A stretch of 36,549 nt of DNA. Origin: Clostridia bacterium. GTDB taxonomy: Bacteria > Bacillota > Clostridia > Oscillospirales > CAG-272. The stretch lies in the NCBI GenBank assembly GCA_017461745.1, contig JAFTXE010000019.1:1-36549 (forward strand), read 5' to 3'. Each line of letters starts with the position of its first letter. Positions within the stretch are counted from its first letter, which is position 1. The notes under the pieces were generated by a model. It was not told the DNA's origin. It did not search any database and saw only the letters and a program-made list of their open reading frames with translations. The position numbers were made by a program, and so were the translations under genes. Shown here one piece after another: positions 22,182-29,863 of this stretch.

Positions 22182-22718
22182 TTATTCTGCATATAGCTTA
22201 TCGTAGTACCAACGTATAGGGTTTTCATATATGTATCTTACTCTTGTTTCGTAATCATTCCGATCTCGAATAATATGCTCAATATAGCCGCGTTGAAAAA
22301 CATTACTTCCAATCTCTTTGTTGCAAAAACGTTTGAACGTAGAAACAACGTGCGGTATCATTTCATTAGTAGGGGTCGGCGCCCTCGACGACCCGTTCTG
22401 TCGTTTGGAGTATTCACTCGGATTCAGGAAAAAAATGATATGAATGTGATCTGGCATAATTACATAACGATCAATTTTCACACCTGGTATATTTTCGCTG
22501 GACAGCAAATATTTTTTTATAATTTTACCAACTTCCGTCAATTGTATTTTCGGCGTTAACGGGGCGTCGAAGGCGCCGCCCCCTACAGAGTGTTCAACAA
22601 TATTCGAAAGTATTCTTTTTCGATTTTGAATGCATATTGTGACAAAATAAGCACCTTTAGAGCTGTAATCATGTTGCTTGAGCCGTAAATCTTTTCTCCT
22701 CGGCAGTTCATTATCCAT
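22182..22718 (-). CDS. RAYT-like (REP-associated, IS200-type) tyrosine transposase
   Basis: 178 residues. An HUH endonuclease of the Y1/RAYT type: LPRRKDLRLKQHDYSSKGAYFVTIC at the N-terminus, the metal-binding His pair in VIMPDHIHIIF, and the catalytic Tyr in VFQRGYIEHIIRD. There is no second IS200/IS605 gene or defined insertion-sequence end, which fits a single-copy domesticated RAYT. Two low-complexity inserts, SVGGGAFDAPL and NGSSRAPTPT, interrupt the fold outside the motifs. Each is encoded by one of two related palindromes (22369-22397 and 22558-22586). I use the ATG at 22718; GGTGATG may serve as its site. The promoter is at 22736-22764. Confidence 0.88.
   Translation of the reverse strand: MDNELPRRKDLRLKQHDYSSKGAYFVTICIQNRKRILSNIVEHSVGGGAFDAPLTPKIQLTEVGKIIKKYLLSSENIPGVKIDRYVIMPDHIHIIFFLNPSEYSKRQNGSSRAPTPTNEMIPHVVSTFKRFCNKEIGSNVFQRGYIEHIIRDRNDYETRVRYIYENPIRWYYDKLYAE
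22369..22397. repeat. REP-like palindrome A, in frame inside the RAYT gene
   Basis: Stem GGGTCG/CGACCC around a GCGCC-containing loop, flanked by GTAG. It shares about 26 of 29 positions with palindrome B in inverse orientation, including a T-A pair here where B has G-C. Confidence 0.75.
22558..22586. repeat. REP-like palindrome B, in frame inside the RAYT gene
   Basis: Stem GGGGCG/CGCCCC around the same loop type, inverse to palindrome A. The stem difference between the copies preserves pairing. Confidence 0.75.
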
Positions 22719-22735
22719 TTTCATCACCCAACATC

Positions 22736-22764
22736 ATTATAACACAAATCGGCAGAGAAAACAA
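22736..22764 (-). promoter_or_regulatory. Promoter of the RAYT gene, overlapped by a hairpin
   Basis: Minus strand TTGTTT (22759-22764), 17 bp and TATAAT (22736-22741). An inverted repeat (TCGGCAGAGA and TCTCTGCCGA, about 22749-22776) covers the -35 and spacer and may bind a regulator or act as an end structure. Confidence 0.6.
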
Positions 22765-22905
22765 TATCTCTGCCGAAATTTGTAAATATCCTTATAAAAA
22801 CTCATATCGGCGATTTCATATTATCAAAATCTTCATTAAGGATAAACACTCTGGAACCACTTGGGATTTTTTATGAATTTTGATATTATTTTTATTGAAA
22901 TGTTC

Positions 22906-22934
22906 TTGCATTTGTTTGCTATATATGTTATAAT
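22906..22934 (+). promoter_or_regulatory. Promoter of the AraC-type regulator gene
   Basis: TTGCAT (22906-22911), 17 bp and TATAAT (22929-22934). The start codon follows only 20 bases later, so the leader is short. Confidence 0.75.
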
Positions 22935-22953
22935 GATACCAAGAGGTGATATT

Positions 22954-23766
22954 ATGTTAAAGGTCATATCGGGTAAAAATTATATTTGCTCCGGCAACGA
23001 GGATAATTTCAAGCTTTCCTCTGATTGCTCCATGCTTATCTTTGTAACGGATGGTTACGCATTTTTCGACAAACAGCGCGTAGATTTCGGTGAAGGATAT
23101 TTTACGCTTGAACGCGACGCAGTTACGGTAAAGACAGCAAAAGACGTACGCGCTTGCTTCGTTTGCTTTGAGCTTGAAGGCTCACGAAAGGACAGCGCTC
23201 AAAGAAATTTTGGCGACGTAGGGCTTACTACGCCAACCGCTTGCTTCTCCGTCTACTCCCCCGACAGAGCGTCGGCTATAACAAATGCGCTTTGTCCCGA
23301 CGTATATACGAGCCACAGTCAAGCGTTTGACGAGGCTGCCGCTTCCATGCTGCTTTCGCTTATTAACGCCACTGACTCCGCAAGGCTCTACGGAAATCCT
23401 TACGTTGACGGCGCTATAAAGTACGTGAACGCGAATATCGACAAGGAAATAAAGGTCGAGGAGCTTGCCGCGGCTTTAGGTACGGAAAGAATGTATCTGC
23501 GTAATCTGTTTGTAAAGCACGTAGGTATGTCCACCATGGATTACATCATGAGCGTTCGCATTGAGCGCGCCAAAGAGCTTTTGAAGAACAGACGCTCCAC
23601 CGTCAAGGACGTTGCGGCGAGCGTTGGTTATTCGGACGTTCTGTGCTTTTCTAAGGCTTTCAAAAAGCGTGTCGGCACTTCTCCCTCGGAATACAGAGAA
23701 TCTCTCGGCTCTGACGCTGAAAAGAAATCAAGCGCTAACAGACAAGTTCCCGTGTATATACTATAA
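22954..23766 (+). CDS. AraC/XylS-family transcriptional regulator
   Basis: 270 residues. The N-terminal half is a cupin-like sensing domain (MLKVISGKNYICSGNEDNF... VDFGEGYFTLERDAVTV). The C-terminal 100 residues hold the two helix-turn-helix units of AraC: IKVEELAAALGTERMYLRNLFVKHVG and VKDVAASVGYSDVLCFSKAFKKRVGTSPSEYRE (quoted in part). The ATG at 22954 follows AGAGGTGAT. An upstream in-frame reading from 22861 would run through the promoter and is rejected. The gene is convergent with, and overlaps by six bases, the sugar transferase gene. Such regulators usually control carbohydrate uptake genes, but none is nearby. Confidence 0.9.
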   Translation: MLKVISGKNYICSGNEDNFKLSSDCSMLIFVTDGYAFFDKQRVDFGEGYFTLERDAVTVKTAKDVRACFVCFELEGSRKDSAQRNFGDVGLTTPTACFSVYSPDRASAITNALCPDVYTSHSQAFDEAAASMLLSLINATDSARLYGNPYVDGAIKYVNANIDKEIKVEELAAALGTERMYLRNLFVKHVGMSTMDYIMSVRIERAKELLKNRRSTVKDVAASVGYSDVLCFSKAFKKRVGTSPSEYRESLGSDAEKKSSANRQVPVYIL

Positions 23767-24393
23767 ACCGCCCTTGCTTTTTTCGCTTTTCTGCATTCCG
23801 TCACCCGTTATAACCCTTCCCAACGTCTTTCCGACTATTTTCACATCCTGAAGAAAACCGAAGGAATTAAGGTATTGTGTATCGAGCTCTATTTTCCGCT
23901 CATCCGTAACTCTGTCTCTACCACATATCTGAGATAGTCCCGTGATTCCCGGACGCAAAATATAGACTCCGTTCTGGGTGCGCTTTTTATGGACGTTAAA
24001 TTCAGCGATTATCAGCGGTCGCGGTCCTACGATGCTCATATCCCCTTTTACGACGTTAAAAAGCTGTGGGAGCTCGTCAAGGCTTGCTCTGCGCAAAAAT
24101 CGTCCTATGGGAGTTATATATTTATGTGCGTCGCAGAATTTTGACGACGGACAGCATGGCGGCGCGCTCGTATACATTGTTCTGAATTTATAGCAGACAA
24201 ACAGTCTGCCGTCTCTGCCAACGCGTATCTGTCGGAATATAGCCTTTCCGGGAGAATCCGCGCGCACTGCAACGGCAATTATCAGCATTGGCAGCCAAAG
24301 GAACGCAAGCAGTGCCAATGCAAAAAATACGTCAAGAAATCTTTTTACGCAAGCGTATGCTCCTTTGCTGCTCTTGCGTTTTTCTTTGCTCAT
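23761..24393 (-). CDS. Bacterial sugar-phosphate transferase (PglC/WcaJ type)
   Basis: 210 residues. It transfers a sugar-1-phosphate from a UDP-sugar to undecaprenyl phosphate, the first step of many glycan pathways. The N-terminal hydrophobic segment (about 17-44, FLDVFFALALLAFLWLPMLII) is the reentrant membrane helix. The catalytic core shows KFRTM, then RRASLDELPQLFNVVKGDMSIVGPRP with the DE pair, and RPGITGLSQICGR. AAGGAG precedes the ATG. Its size matches the short monotopic class. No glycosyltransferase, flippase or polymerase gene is near, so it is an orphan first-step enzyme. The sugar cannot be named. Confidence 0.9.
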   Translation of the reverse strand: MSKEKRKSSKGAYACVKRFLDVFFALALLAFLWLPMLIIAVAVRADSPGKAIFRQIRVGRDGRLFVCYKFRTMYTSAPPCCPSSKFCDAHKYITPIGRFLRRASLDELPQLFNVVKGDMSIVGPRPLIIAEFNVHKKRTQNGVYILRPGITGLSQICGRDRVTDERKIELDTQYLNSFGFLQDVKIVGKTLGRVITGDGMQKSEKSKGGL

Positions 24394-24483
24394 ACCAATT
24401 TCTCCTTTGCGGTGTTATCGGTATAAGTATCTCCATTTCTATAAAAAAACATTCGCTTGTTAAATCTTTATTTTAAATGACAC

Positions 24484-24521
24484 AAAGTCATGACCACAGC
24501 TGTGCCGATGGTCATGACTTT
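24484..24521. terminator. Hairpin terminator after the XRE gene
   Basis: AAAGTCATGACCA pairs perfectly with TGGTCATGACTTT (13 bp). It lies between the XRE gene and the sugar transferase gene. The following U-content is modest on both strands. Confidence 0.6.
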
Positions 24522-24613
24522 ATATTTGTGCGGTGCAAGCACTAATATTCAAATTTAGAGTTATTCGGAAATACGGCGCATTTTGAATAAAGCCGCGTAA
24601 AGAATTTTCCGCG

Positions 24614-24832
24614 TTAATATAATCTTTTCGGCGTATTGAGTATACCCGCAAGATAATCGAGCGATACGTTGTAATACCTCGCAAGCGTGATAAAGTGGTG
24701 CATTGGAAGCTCGCGCTTGCCGCTCTCGTATAGCTGATACTGTTGTCTCGAAATTTTCAATATCAGCGCTATGTCCTCCTGTTTTTTGTCGTTATCCTCT
24801 CTGAGATCTCTGAGCCGTTGATAAATATACAT
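24614..24832 (-). CDS. Small XRE-family DNA-binding regulator (72 aa)
   Basis: One helix-turn-helix domain and little else: LRDLREDNDKKQEDIALILKISRQQYQLYESGKRELPMHHFITLARYYNVSLDYLAG (given in part as the Cro/C1 pattern with QYQLYESGKR as recognition region). ATG 24832 is preceded by GGAGC; the reading from 24850 starts at the ribosome site itself. Two tandem palindromes next to its -10 element are likely its own operators. No toxin, phage or restriction gene is adjacent, so it is a solitary regulator. Confidence 0.88.
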   Translation of the reverse strand: MYIYQRLRDLREDNDKKQEDIALILKISRQQYQLYESGKRELPMHHFITLARYYNVSLDYLAGILNTPKRLY

Positions 24833-24885
24833 TATTTTGCTCCATTCCAAGTTGAAAACACAACCTTCTTTTGTTAATTGCTATA

Positions 24886-24935
24886 ATTATATCATAGCAT
24901 TCAAACGAATGCTTAATAAGCATTCATTTGAATGC
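24886..24935 (-). promoter_or_regulatory. Promoter with two tandem palindromic operators for the XRE regulator
   Basis: The minus-strand TATAAT is at 24886-24891. Directly upstream are GCATTCAAACGAATGC (24897-24912) and GCATTCATTTGAATGC (24920-24935): identical arms GCATTC/GAATGC with four-base centres, seven bases apart. They cover the -35 region, as for an autorepressor. Confidence 0.75.
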
Positions 24936-25011
24936 CACAACTCCGATTGTCGCCAAAAAACAGCGCTGAAACATTTTACGCAATTCAGCTCCATTTTACA
25001 TATTTACTTTC

Positions 25012-25254
25012 AAATTATGATTTGTTAGGGAGTACGGGGGACGCGGGGGATGCGATTTCCGCTTTTTTGAAAAAAAGCTTGGCAAAAAACTTCCTTGCAG
25101 GGTTGTAGCCCGATTACATACGTATAATTTTAAGAATAAGCTTAGTTGGGCAACAACCCTGCAAGGAAAGCTTTTGCGGAGCTTTTCTCGAAAAGCGACA
25201 ACGCGTCCCCCGCATCCCCTCGCATCCCCCGTACTCCCCTACAAATCATAATTT
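25012..25254. repeat. 243-bp palindromic repeat element, complete copy
   Basis: The ends are inverted repeats (AAATTATGATTTGT and ACAAATCATAATTT, extending inward through GTACGGGGGA/TCCCCCGTAC). An inner arm CTTCCTTGCAGGGTTGT pairs with ACAACCCTGCAAGGAAAG. There is no reading frame. A second copy in the same orientation begins at 36376. It resembles a miniature inverted-repeat element. Confidence 0.8.
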
Positions 25255-25270
25255 ATCTGTAAGTGGCAGC

Positions 25271-25311
25271 AAAAAGGACCTTTCCGTTTTTCAACGGAAA
25301 GGTCCTTTTTT
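25271..25311. terminator. Terminator of the hydrogenase operon
   Basis: AAAAAGGACCTTTCCG pairs with CGGAAAGGTCCTTTTT around TTTTTCAA, directly after the hydA stop codon. The U-run is clear on the minus strand. Confidence 0.9.
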
Positions 25312-25315
25312 AAGA

Positions 25316-27058
25316 TTAAAGACCGCGCTTGATGTAGTGGGTATGGAGAATTTCGTGAGCCTTATGGCTATTGGGTTCTCCAAAGTACTCATCATAGAGC
25401 TTCTTAACAGCAAGGTTTTCATGAGACTTACGAACGTCACTTGTTGCGTCGTCGTTGTAAAGAACTGCCGCTCTGACTTTTCTGAGGTCAGTAGTCATTC
25501 TTACAACAGCGGGCTGAATGGGCTGTCCACCGCCGTTTACGCATCCGCCGGGACAAGCCATGATCTCGATGAACTGAACGTCGAGCTCGCCTGCCTTAAC
25601 AGCTTCAAGAACCTTCTTAGCGTTTGCCGTACCCGATGCAACTGCTACGTTGAGGGTAATATCGCCGAGCTTATAGGTTGCGAGCTTAACGCCCTCAACG
25701 CCACGAACCTCGTTGAATTCAAGCTTCTCAAGAGGCTTGCCCTCGATAACCTCTGCTGCGGTACGGAGAGCTGCCTCCATAACGCCGCCCGTTGCTCCGA
25801 AGATAGCGCCTGCGCCCGAACCGATATCGAAGGGATCATCGAACTTCTCGTCTTCAAGAGCCTTGAAGTCGATACCTGCCTTCTGAATCATTCTGCCGAG
25901 CTCTCTGGTAGTGATAGCCACGTCAACGTCAGGAACGCCTGCCGCGGACTGACCGGGTCTGCCTACCTCAAACTTCTTAGCGGTACAAGGAATTGCGGAT
26001 ACGAAGTAGATATCCTCGGGATTCCAGCCCATCTTCTCAGCGTAGTATGTCTTTGCAACCGCGCCGAACATCTGCTGAGGAGATTTACAGGTGGAGAGGT
26101 TCTCCGTGAATTCGGGATAGTAGTGCTCGCAGTACTTGATCCAACCGGGCGAGCAAGAGGTGATCATGGGAAGCGCACCACCGTTCTTAACTCTTCCGAG
26201 GAACTCGGTTGCTTCTTCCATAATGGTAAGGTCTGCGGTAAGGTTCATATCGTAAACGCCATCGAAGCCGAGCTTCTTAAGCGCTGCAACCATCTTGCCC
26301 TCGCAGTCTGTACCGGGCTCGTAGCCGAAGCACTCGCCTATCTGAGCGCGGACGGAAGGAGCGGTACAAATGAGAACGTGCTTATTAGGATCAGCGATAG
26401 CTTCTCTTACCTTATCCGTGTCGTCTCTCTCGTAAAGAGCGCCTACGGGACAAGCTACTATACACTGTCCGCAGTTGATACAAGAGGTCTCGCCGAGAAT
26501 CTGGTCGAAAGCAGAGCCGATGTGAGTATCAAATCCTCTGTCGTTTGCTCCGATAACGCCTATTCCCTGTACGTGCTTACATACCGCAACGCAGCGACGG
26601 CAAAGGATACACTTATTGTTATCACGAACGATAGGTGTAGCGTCGTCGATCTTGTACTTATTCTTTGCGCCCGCAAAGTTTGTCTCGTCAACGCCGTACT
26701 CAAGGCAGAGCTTTTGAAGCTCGCAGGTGGTACTGCGTACGCAGGACAGACACTTACGGTCGTGGTTGGAAAGCAACAGTTCCAGATTAGTCTTTCTGGA
26801 CTTGTTGATCTTGGGTGTATTCGTGAGGATCTCCATTCCCTCGGTTGCGGGGTATACGCACGCCGTAACCATACGGAAGGGTCTTCCGCCCTCGGATACC
26901 TCAACAAGACACAGACGGCAAGCGCCTATCTCGTTGATATCCTTAAGGTAACAAAGGGTGGGTATATCTATCTTAGCCGCTCTTGCAGCTTCAAGAACCG
27001 TGGATCCCTTCGGCACGTTATATTCTACGCCGTTAATTTTTAAGCTGATTGTTTCCAT
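25316..27058 (-). CDS. hydA: [FeFe] hydrogenase catalytic subunit, NAD(P)-linked multimeric type
   Basis: 580 residues. It makes or takes up H2 in the HydABC/HndABCD-type complex; in such complexes ferredoxin and NADH are used together (electron bifurcation). Domains: an N-terminal [2Fe-2S] domain (1-80, CYLKDINEIGACRLC), a His/Cys-ligated cluster (HDRKCLSC, about 99-106), two [4Fe-4S] sites (CILCRRCVAVC and CINCGQCIVACP), then the H-cluster domain: L1 TSCSPGW (300-306), L2 PCTAKKFE (357-364) and L3 EIMACPGGCVNGGGQP (498-513). L1 has Ser at the second Cys of the textbook TSCCPxW; I recall this variant from multimeric enzymes, but it deserves an alignment. Maturases HydEFG are not in the window. 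Last gene of the operon. Confidence 0.95.
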   Translation of the reverse strand: METISLKINGVEYNVPKGSTVLEAARAAKIDIPTLCYLKDINEIGACRLCLVEVSEGGRPFRMVTACVYPATEGMEILTNTPKINKSRKTNLELLLSNHDRKCLSCVRSTTCELQKLCLEYGVDETNFAGAKNKYKIDDATPIVRDNNKCILCRRCVAVCKHVQGIGVIGANDRGFDTHIGSAFDQILGETSCINCGQCIVACPVGALYERDDTDKVREAIADPNKHVLICTAPSVRAQIGECFGYEPGTDCEGKMVAALKKLGFDGVYDMNLTADLTIMEEATEFLGRVKNGGALPMITSCSPGWIKYCEHYYPEFTENLSTCKSPQQMFGAVAKTYYAEKMGWNPEDIYFVSAIPCTAKKFEVGRPGQSAAGVPDVDVAITTRELGRMIQKAGIDFKALEDEKFDDPFDIGSGAGAIFGATGGVMEAALRTAAEVIEGKPLEKLEFNEVRGVEGVKLATYKLGDITLNVAVASGTANAKKVLEAVKAGELDVQFIEIMACPGGCVNGGGQPIQPAVVRMTTDLRKVRAAVLYNDDATSDVRKSHENLAVKKLYDEYFGEPNSHKAHEILHTHYIKRGL

Positions 27059-27076
27059 ATCCTCAGTTCTCCTTTC

Positions 27077-28873
27077 TTATTCCTTATAAATTGCCTTGAA
27101 CTTACAGCTATCCATACAAGCTCCGCACTTGATACACTTGGAGGTATCGATAACGTGAGGCTGCTTAACCGTTCCCGAAATTGCGTTAACGGGACACTTT
27201 CTTGCGCAGAGAGTACAGCCCTTACACTTATCGGGATCAATCTTGTACTGGAGCAAGCTCTTACATACGCCTGCGGGACACTTCTTATCAACGATGTGAG
27301 CGATATACTCGTCTCTGAAGTAACGAAGCGTTGACAGAACGGGGTTAGGAGCAGTCTGACCAAGTCCGCAGAGAGATGCGCTCTTGATATAGTTAGAAAG
27401 CTCTTCGAGTCTGTCGAGGTCTTCCATCTCGCCGTTACCTGCGATGATCTTATCGAGTATCTCGAGAAGTCTCTTAGTACCTACACGGCAAGGAGTACAC
27501 TTACCGCAGGACTCATCAACGGTAAAGTCAAGGAAGAAGCGAGCGAGGTCAACCATACAGGTATCCTCGTCCATAACGATAAGTCCGCCCGAACCCATCA
27601 TAGAGCCGATCGCGATGAGGTTATCATAGTCGATAGGAGTATCGATAAGGTCAGCAGGGATACATCCGCCTGAAGGACCACCCGTCTGAGCTGCCTTGAA
27701 CTTCTTGCCGTTGGGGATACCGCCACCGATCTCCTCAACTACCTCGCGAAGCGTTGTTCCCATAGGAACTTCAACAAGACCCGTGTTGGTAATCTTACCG
27801 CCAAGCGCGAATACCTTAGTACCCTTGGACTTCTCAGTTCCCATAGAGGTGAACCAATCAACGCCCTTGAGGATTATCTGAGGAATATTAGCGTAGGTCT
27901 CAACGTTGTTAAGAACGGTAGGCTGACCGAACAGACCCTTTACTGCGGGGAAAGGAGGACGGGGACGAGGCTCGCCTCTGTTACCCTCGATAGAGGTCAT
28001 GAGTGCGGTCTCCTCACCACATACGAATGCGCCTGCACCAAAGCGGAGGTCGATATCGAAGTTGAAGTCAGTTCCGAAGATATTCTTACCGAGCAGACCG
28101 TATTCACGAGCCTGCTTGATAGCGACCTCAAGACGGTGTACTGCTATAGGATACTCTGCGCGAACGTATATGAAGCCTTCATCAGCTCCAATAGCGTAAG
28201 CGGCAATAGCCATAGCCTCGATTACTGCGTGGGGGTCACCCTCAAGGATAGAACGGTCCATGAATGCACCGGGGTCGCCCTCGTCCGCGTTACAAGCGAC
28301 GTACTTCTTAACCTGTCCTCTGTTGTTGGAAGCAAACTTCCACTTAAGACCCGTGGGGAATCCGCCGCCTCCGCGTCCGCGAAGTCCTGAATCGAGTATA
28401 GTCTGGATAACGTCATTGGGGGTCATCTCGGTAAGAACCTTACCAAGTGCCTGATAACCGTCCATTGCTATGTACTCGTCGATATTCTCGGGGTCGATAA
28501 CTCCGCAGTTACGGAGAGCAACTCTCTTCTGCTTCTTATAGAATGCAGTCTCAGAGAGAGAGGTTGCGTGATGGATATCCTCGTCCTTTGCCTCGTGATA
28601 TACGAGTCTTTCAACGGGACGTCCCTTGAGGAAATGCTCCTCAACTATCTCAGGCACGTCCTCAGGCTTAACGCAGCTATAGAACGTTCCTTCGGGATAT
28701 ACTATCATAACAGGACCGAGAGCGCAAAGACCGAAGCATCCTGTGAGAACGACCTTTACCTCATTTTCAAGTCCGCGGGCGATAAGCTCAGCGTTCATCG
28801 CTTCCTGAATCTTAAGACTATTGGAAGACGTACAGCCTGTACCGCCGCAAATCAAAACATGTGTTCTAATCAT
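27077..28873 (-). CDS. hydB: Hydrogenase diaphorase subunit, NuoF-like (HydB/HndC)
   Basis: 598 residues. It binds FMN and NAD(H) and is the electron-splitting partner of HydA. The N-terminus is a thioredoxin-like [2Fe-2S] domain (CGGTGCTSS ... CFGLCALGP). The NuoF core follows: GLRGRGGGGFPTGLKW for FMN/NADH and CNADEGDPGAFMDRS, then the SLBB domain and ESCGKCTPCRVG for a [4Fe-4S] cluster. The C-terminus carries two ferredoxin motifs, CKGCTLCARKCP and CIKCGACMDSCK. The three-part layout is the one found in bifurcating hydrogenases. The gap to hydA is 18 bp. AAAGGAT precedes the ATG. Confidence 0.95.
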   Translation of the reverse strand: MIRTHVLICGGTGCTSSNSLKIQEAMNAELIARGLENEVKVVLTGCFGLCALGPVMIVYPEGTFYSCVKPEDVPEIVEEHFLKGRPVERLVYHEAKDEDIHHATSLSETAFYKKQKRVALRNCGVIDPENIDEYIAMDGYQALGKVLTEMTPNDVIQTILDSGLRGRGGGGFPTGLKWKFASNNRGQVKKYVACNADEGDPGAFMDRSILEGDPHAVIEAMAIAAYAIGADEGFIYVRAEYPIAVHRLEVAIKQAREYGLLGKNIFGTDFNFDIDLRFGAGAFVCGEETALMTSIEGNRGEPRPRPPFPAVKGLFGQPTVLNNVETYANIPQIILKGVDWFTSMGTEKSKGTKVFALGGKITNTGLVEVPMGTTLREVVEEIGGGIPNGKKFKAAQTGGPSGGCIPADLIDTPIDYDNLIAIGSMMGSGGLIVMDEDTCMVDLARFFLDFTVDESCGKCTPCRVGTKRLLEILDKIIAGNGEMEDLDRLEELSNYIKSASLCGLGQTAPNPVLSTLRYFRDEYIAHIVDKKCPAGVCKSLLQYKIDPDKCKGCTLCARKCPVNAISGTVKQPHVIDTSKCIKCGACMDSCKFKAIYKE

Positions 28874-28906
28874 ATTTCTTATCCTTTCGTTTAGTCAAAA
28901 ATCAGT

Positions 28907-29275
28907 TTACTGAACGCTGCCGATCGTGTATTCATCAACGACCTTGCCGCCCTTGAGATGCTTTTCAACTATCTCTGCTGCCTTCTCCGCGGTGAGCTTA
29001 ACATAAGTTACCTTATCCTTGCCTTCCTCGAAGATTTCAACTACGGGCTCATACTGACAGATGCCTATGCATCCCGTCTGCGTTACCGTAACCTTTTCGT
29101 TGAGTCCCGCCTTGGATATCTCCTCAACGAACGCATTGAGTACGGGTCTTGCGCCCGCTGCTATTCCGCAGGTTGCCATACCAACGACAACTCTCGTGGA
29201 ATTCGCGCCTTCGCGAATGTTTACCTTGTTCTGCATCTTTTCTCTGATTGCAGCAAGTTCCGCCAAAGATTTCAT
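28907..29275 (-). CDS. hndB: Thioredoxin-like [2Fe-2S] ferredoxin, HndB type
   Basis: 122 residues. A small iron-sulfur protein of the hydrogenase complex or its partner. RVVVGMATCGIAAGARPVLNAF and TQTGCIGICQYEPVVEI carry Cys36, Cys69 and Cys73; a fourth ligand is not obvious, as is usual for the HndB branch as I recall it. GGAGGA lies close before the ATG. It sits between the GHKL ATPase and the NuoF-like gene, the same order as hndB before hndC in NADP-reducing hydrogenases. Confidence 0.85.
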   Translation of the reverse strand: MKSLAELAAIREKMQNKVNIREGANSTRVVVGMATCGIAAGARPVLNAFVEEISKAGLNEKVTVTQTGCIGICQYEPVVEIFEEGKDKVTYVKLTAEKAAEIVEKHLKGGKVVDEYTIGSVQ

Positions 29276-29309
29276 GATTTTTTCCTCCGTTTTATATGTT
29301 AAATATTAT

Positions 29310-29855
29310 TTACTGACTGACGTACTGTTCTTTTAAATATTCGGATATCCACGTCTGCACCTCAGGCTCAGCCAAGGATATATCGTCTCCAAGGACCGCT
29401 CTCAGCTCAGCCGTATTCAGTGATACGCTTCGCTCTGGAGTTACGTCCGTGAAGACAAAATCTATCTCGGGGCTACCCGCGATGAGTATACACACGCTGG
29501 AGATTATATCTCCCACGGGCGTAAAATCAATACTTTTCGTATTGAAGGTTGCTATCAATTCAGTTCCGTGAGTTATTTCGTCACGAGAAGAGCTGATAAC
29601 GAGTTCCCCTCCGCTCTGCTCCGCGGCAAGCTTGAGAAGCGGCAAGCCCATGCCCACCTTTCTGGTCGTTCGGGTAGTATAAAACGGATTGGTTACGTTT
29701 CTGACCGTCTCCTCCGACATTCCGCACCCGTCGTCCTTTATGGTAAGCGCAAGCATTCCTTCGGCATCGGTGACAAGCGATATTTCTATTTTACTCGCTC
29801 CCGCCGTAACCGAATTTTTTGCCACGTCAAGAATATTAAGCGACAGTTCCTTCAT
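29310..29855 (-). CDS. GHKL ATPase (histidine-kinase/anti-sigma-like)
   Basis: 181 residues. The ATP-binding Bergerat fold is clear: an N-box (LNILDVAKNSVTAGASKIEISL), G1 (TIKDDGCGMSEETV), then FYTTRTTRKVGMGLPLLK as the G2 lid and HGTELIATF. It has no phospho-acceptor His domain or sensor domain, so it is a stand-alone kinase-like ATPase. It begins eight bases after hydC with no strong ribosome site, so it is translationally coupled. Proteins of this type recur in clostridial hydrogenase operons; a regulatory role is inferred, its target is unknown. Confidence 0.85.
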   Translation of the reverse strand: MKELSLNILDVAKNSVTAGASKIEISLVTDAEGMLALTIKDDGCGMSEETVRNVTNPFYTTRTTRKVGMGLPLLKLAAEQSGGELVISSSRDEITHGTELIATFNTKSIDFTPVGDIISSVCILIAGSPEIDFVFTDVTPERSVSLNTAELRAVLGDDISLAEPEVQTWISEYLKEQYVSQ

Positions 29856-29863
29856 AGGTAAAA

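Noticed and set aside
25337..27043. A 568-codon open frame on the plus strand across the hydA gene
   Set aside because: It is the antisense frame of hydA, whose cluster motifs are unmistakable. It has no ribosome site or recognisable domain.
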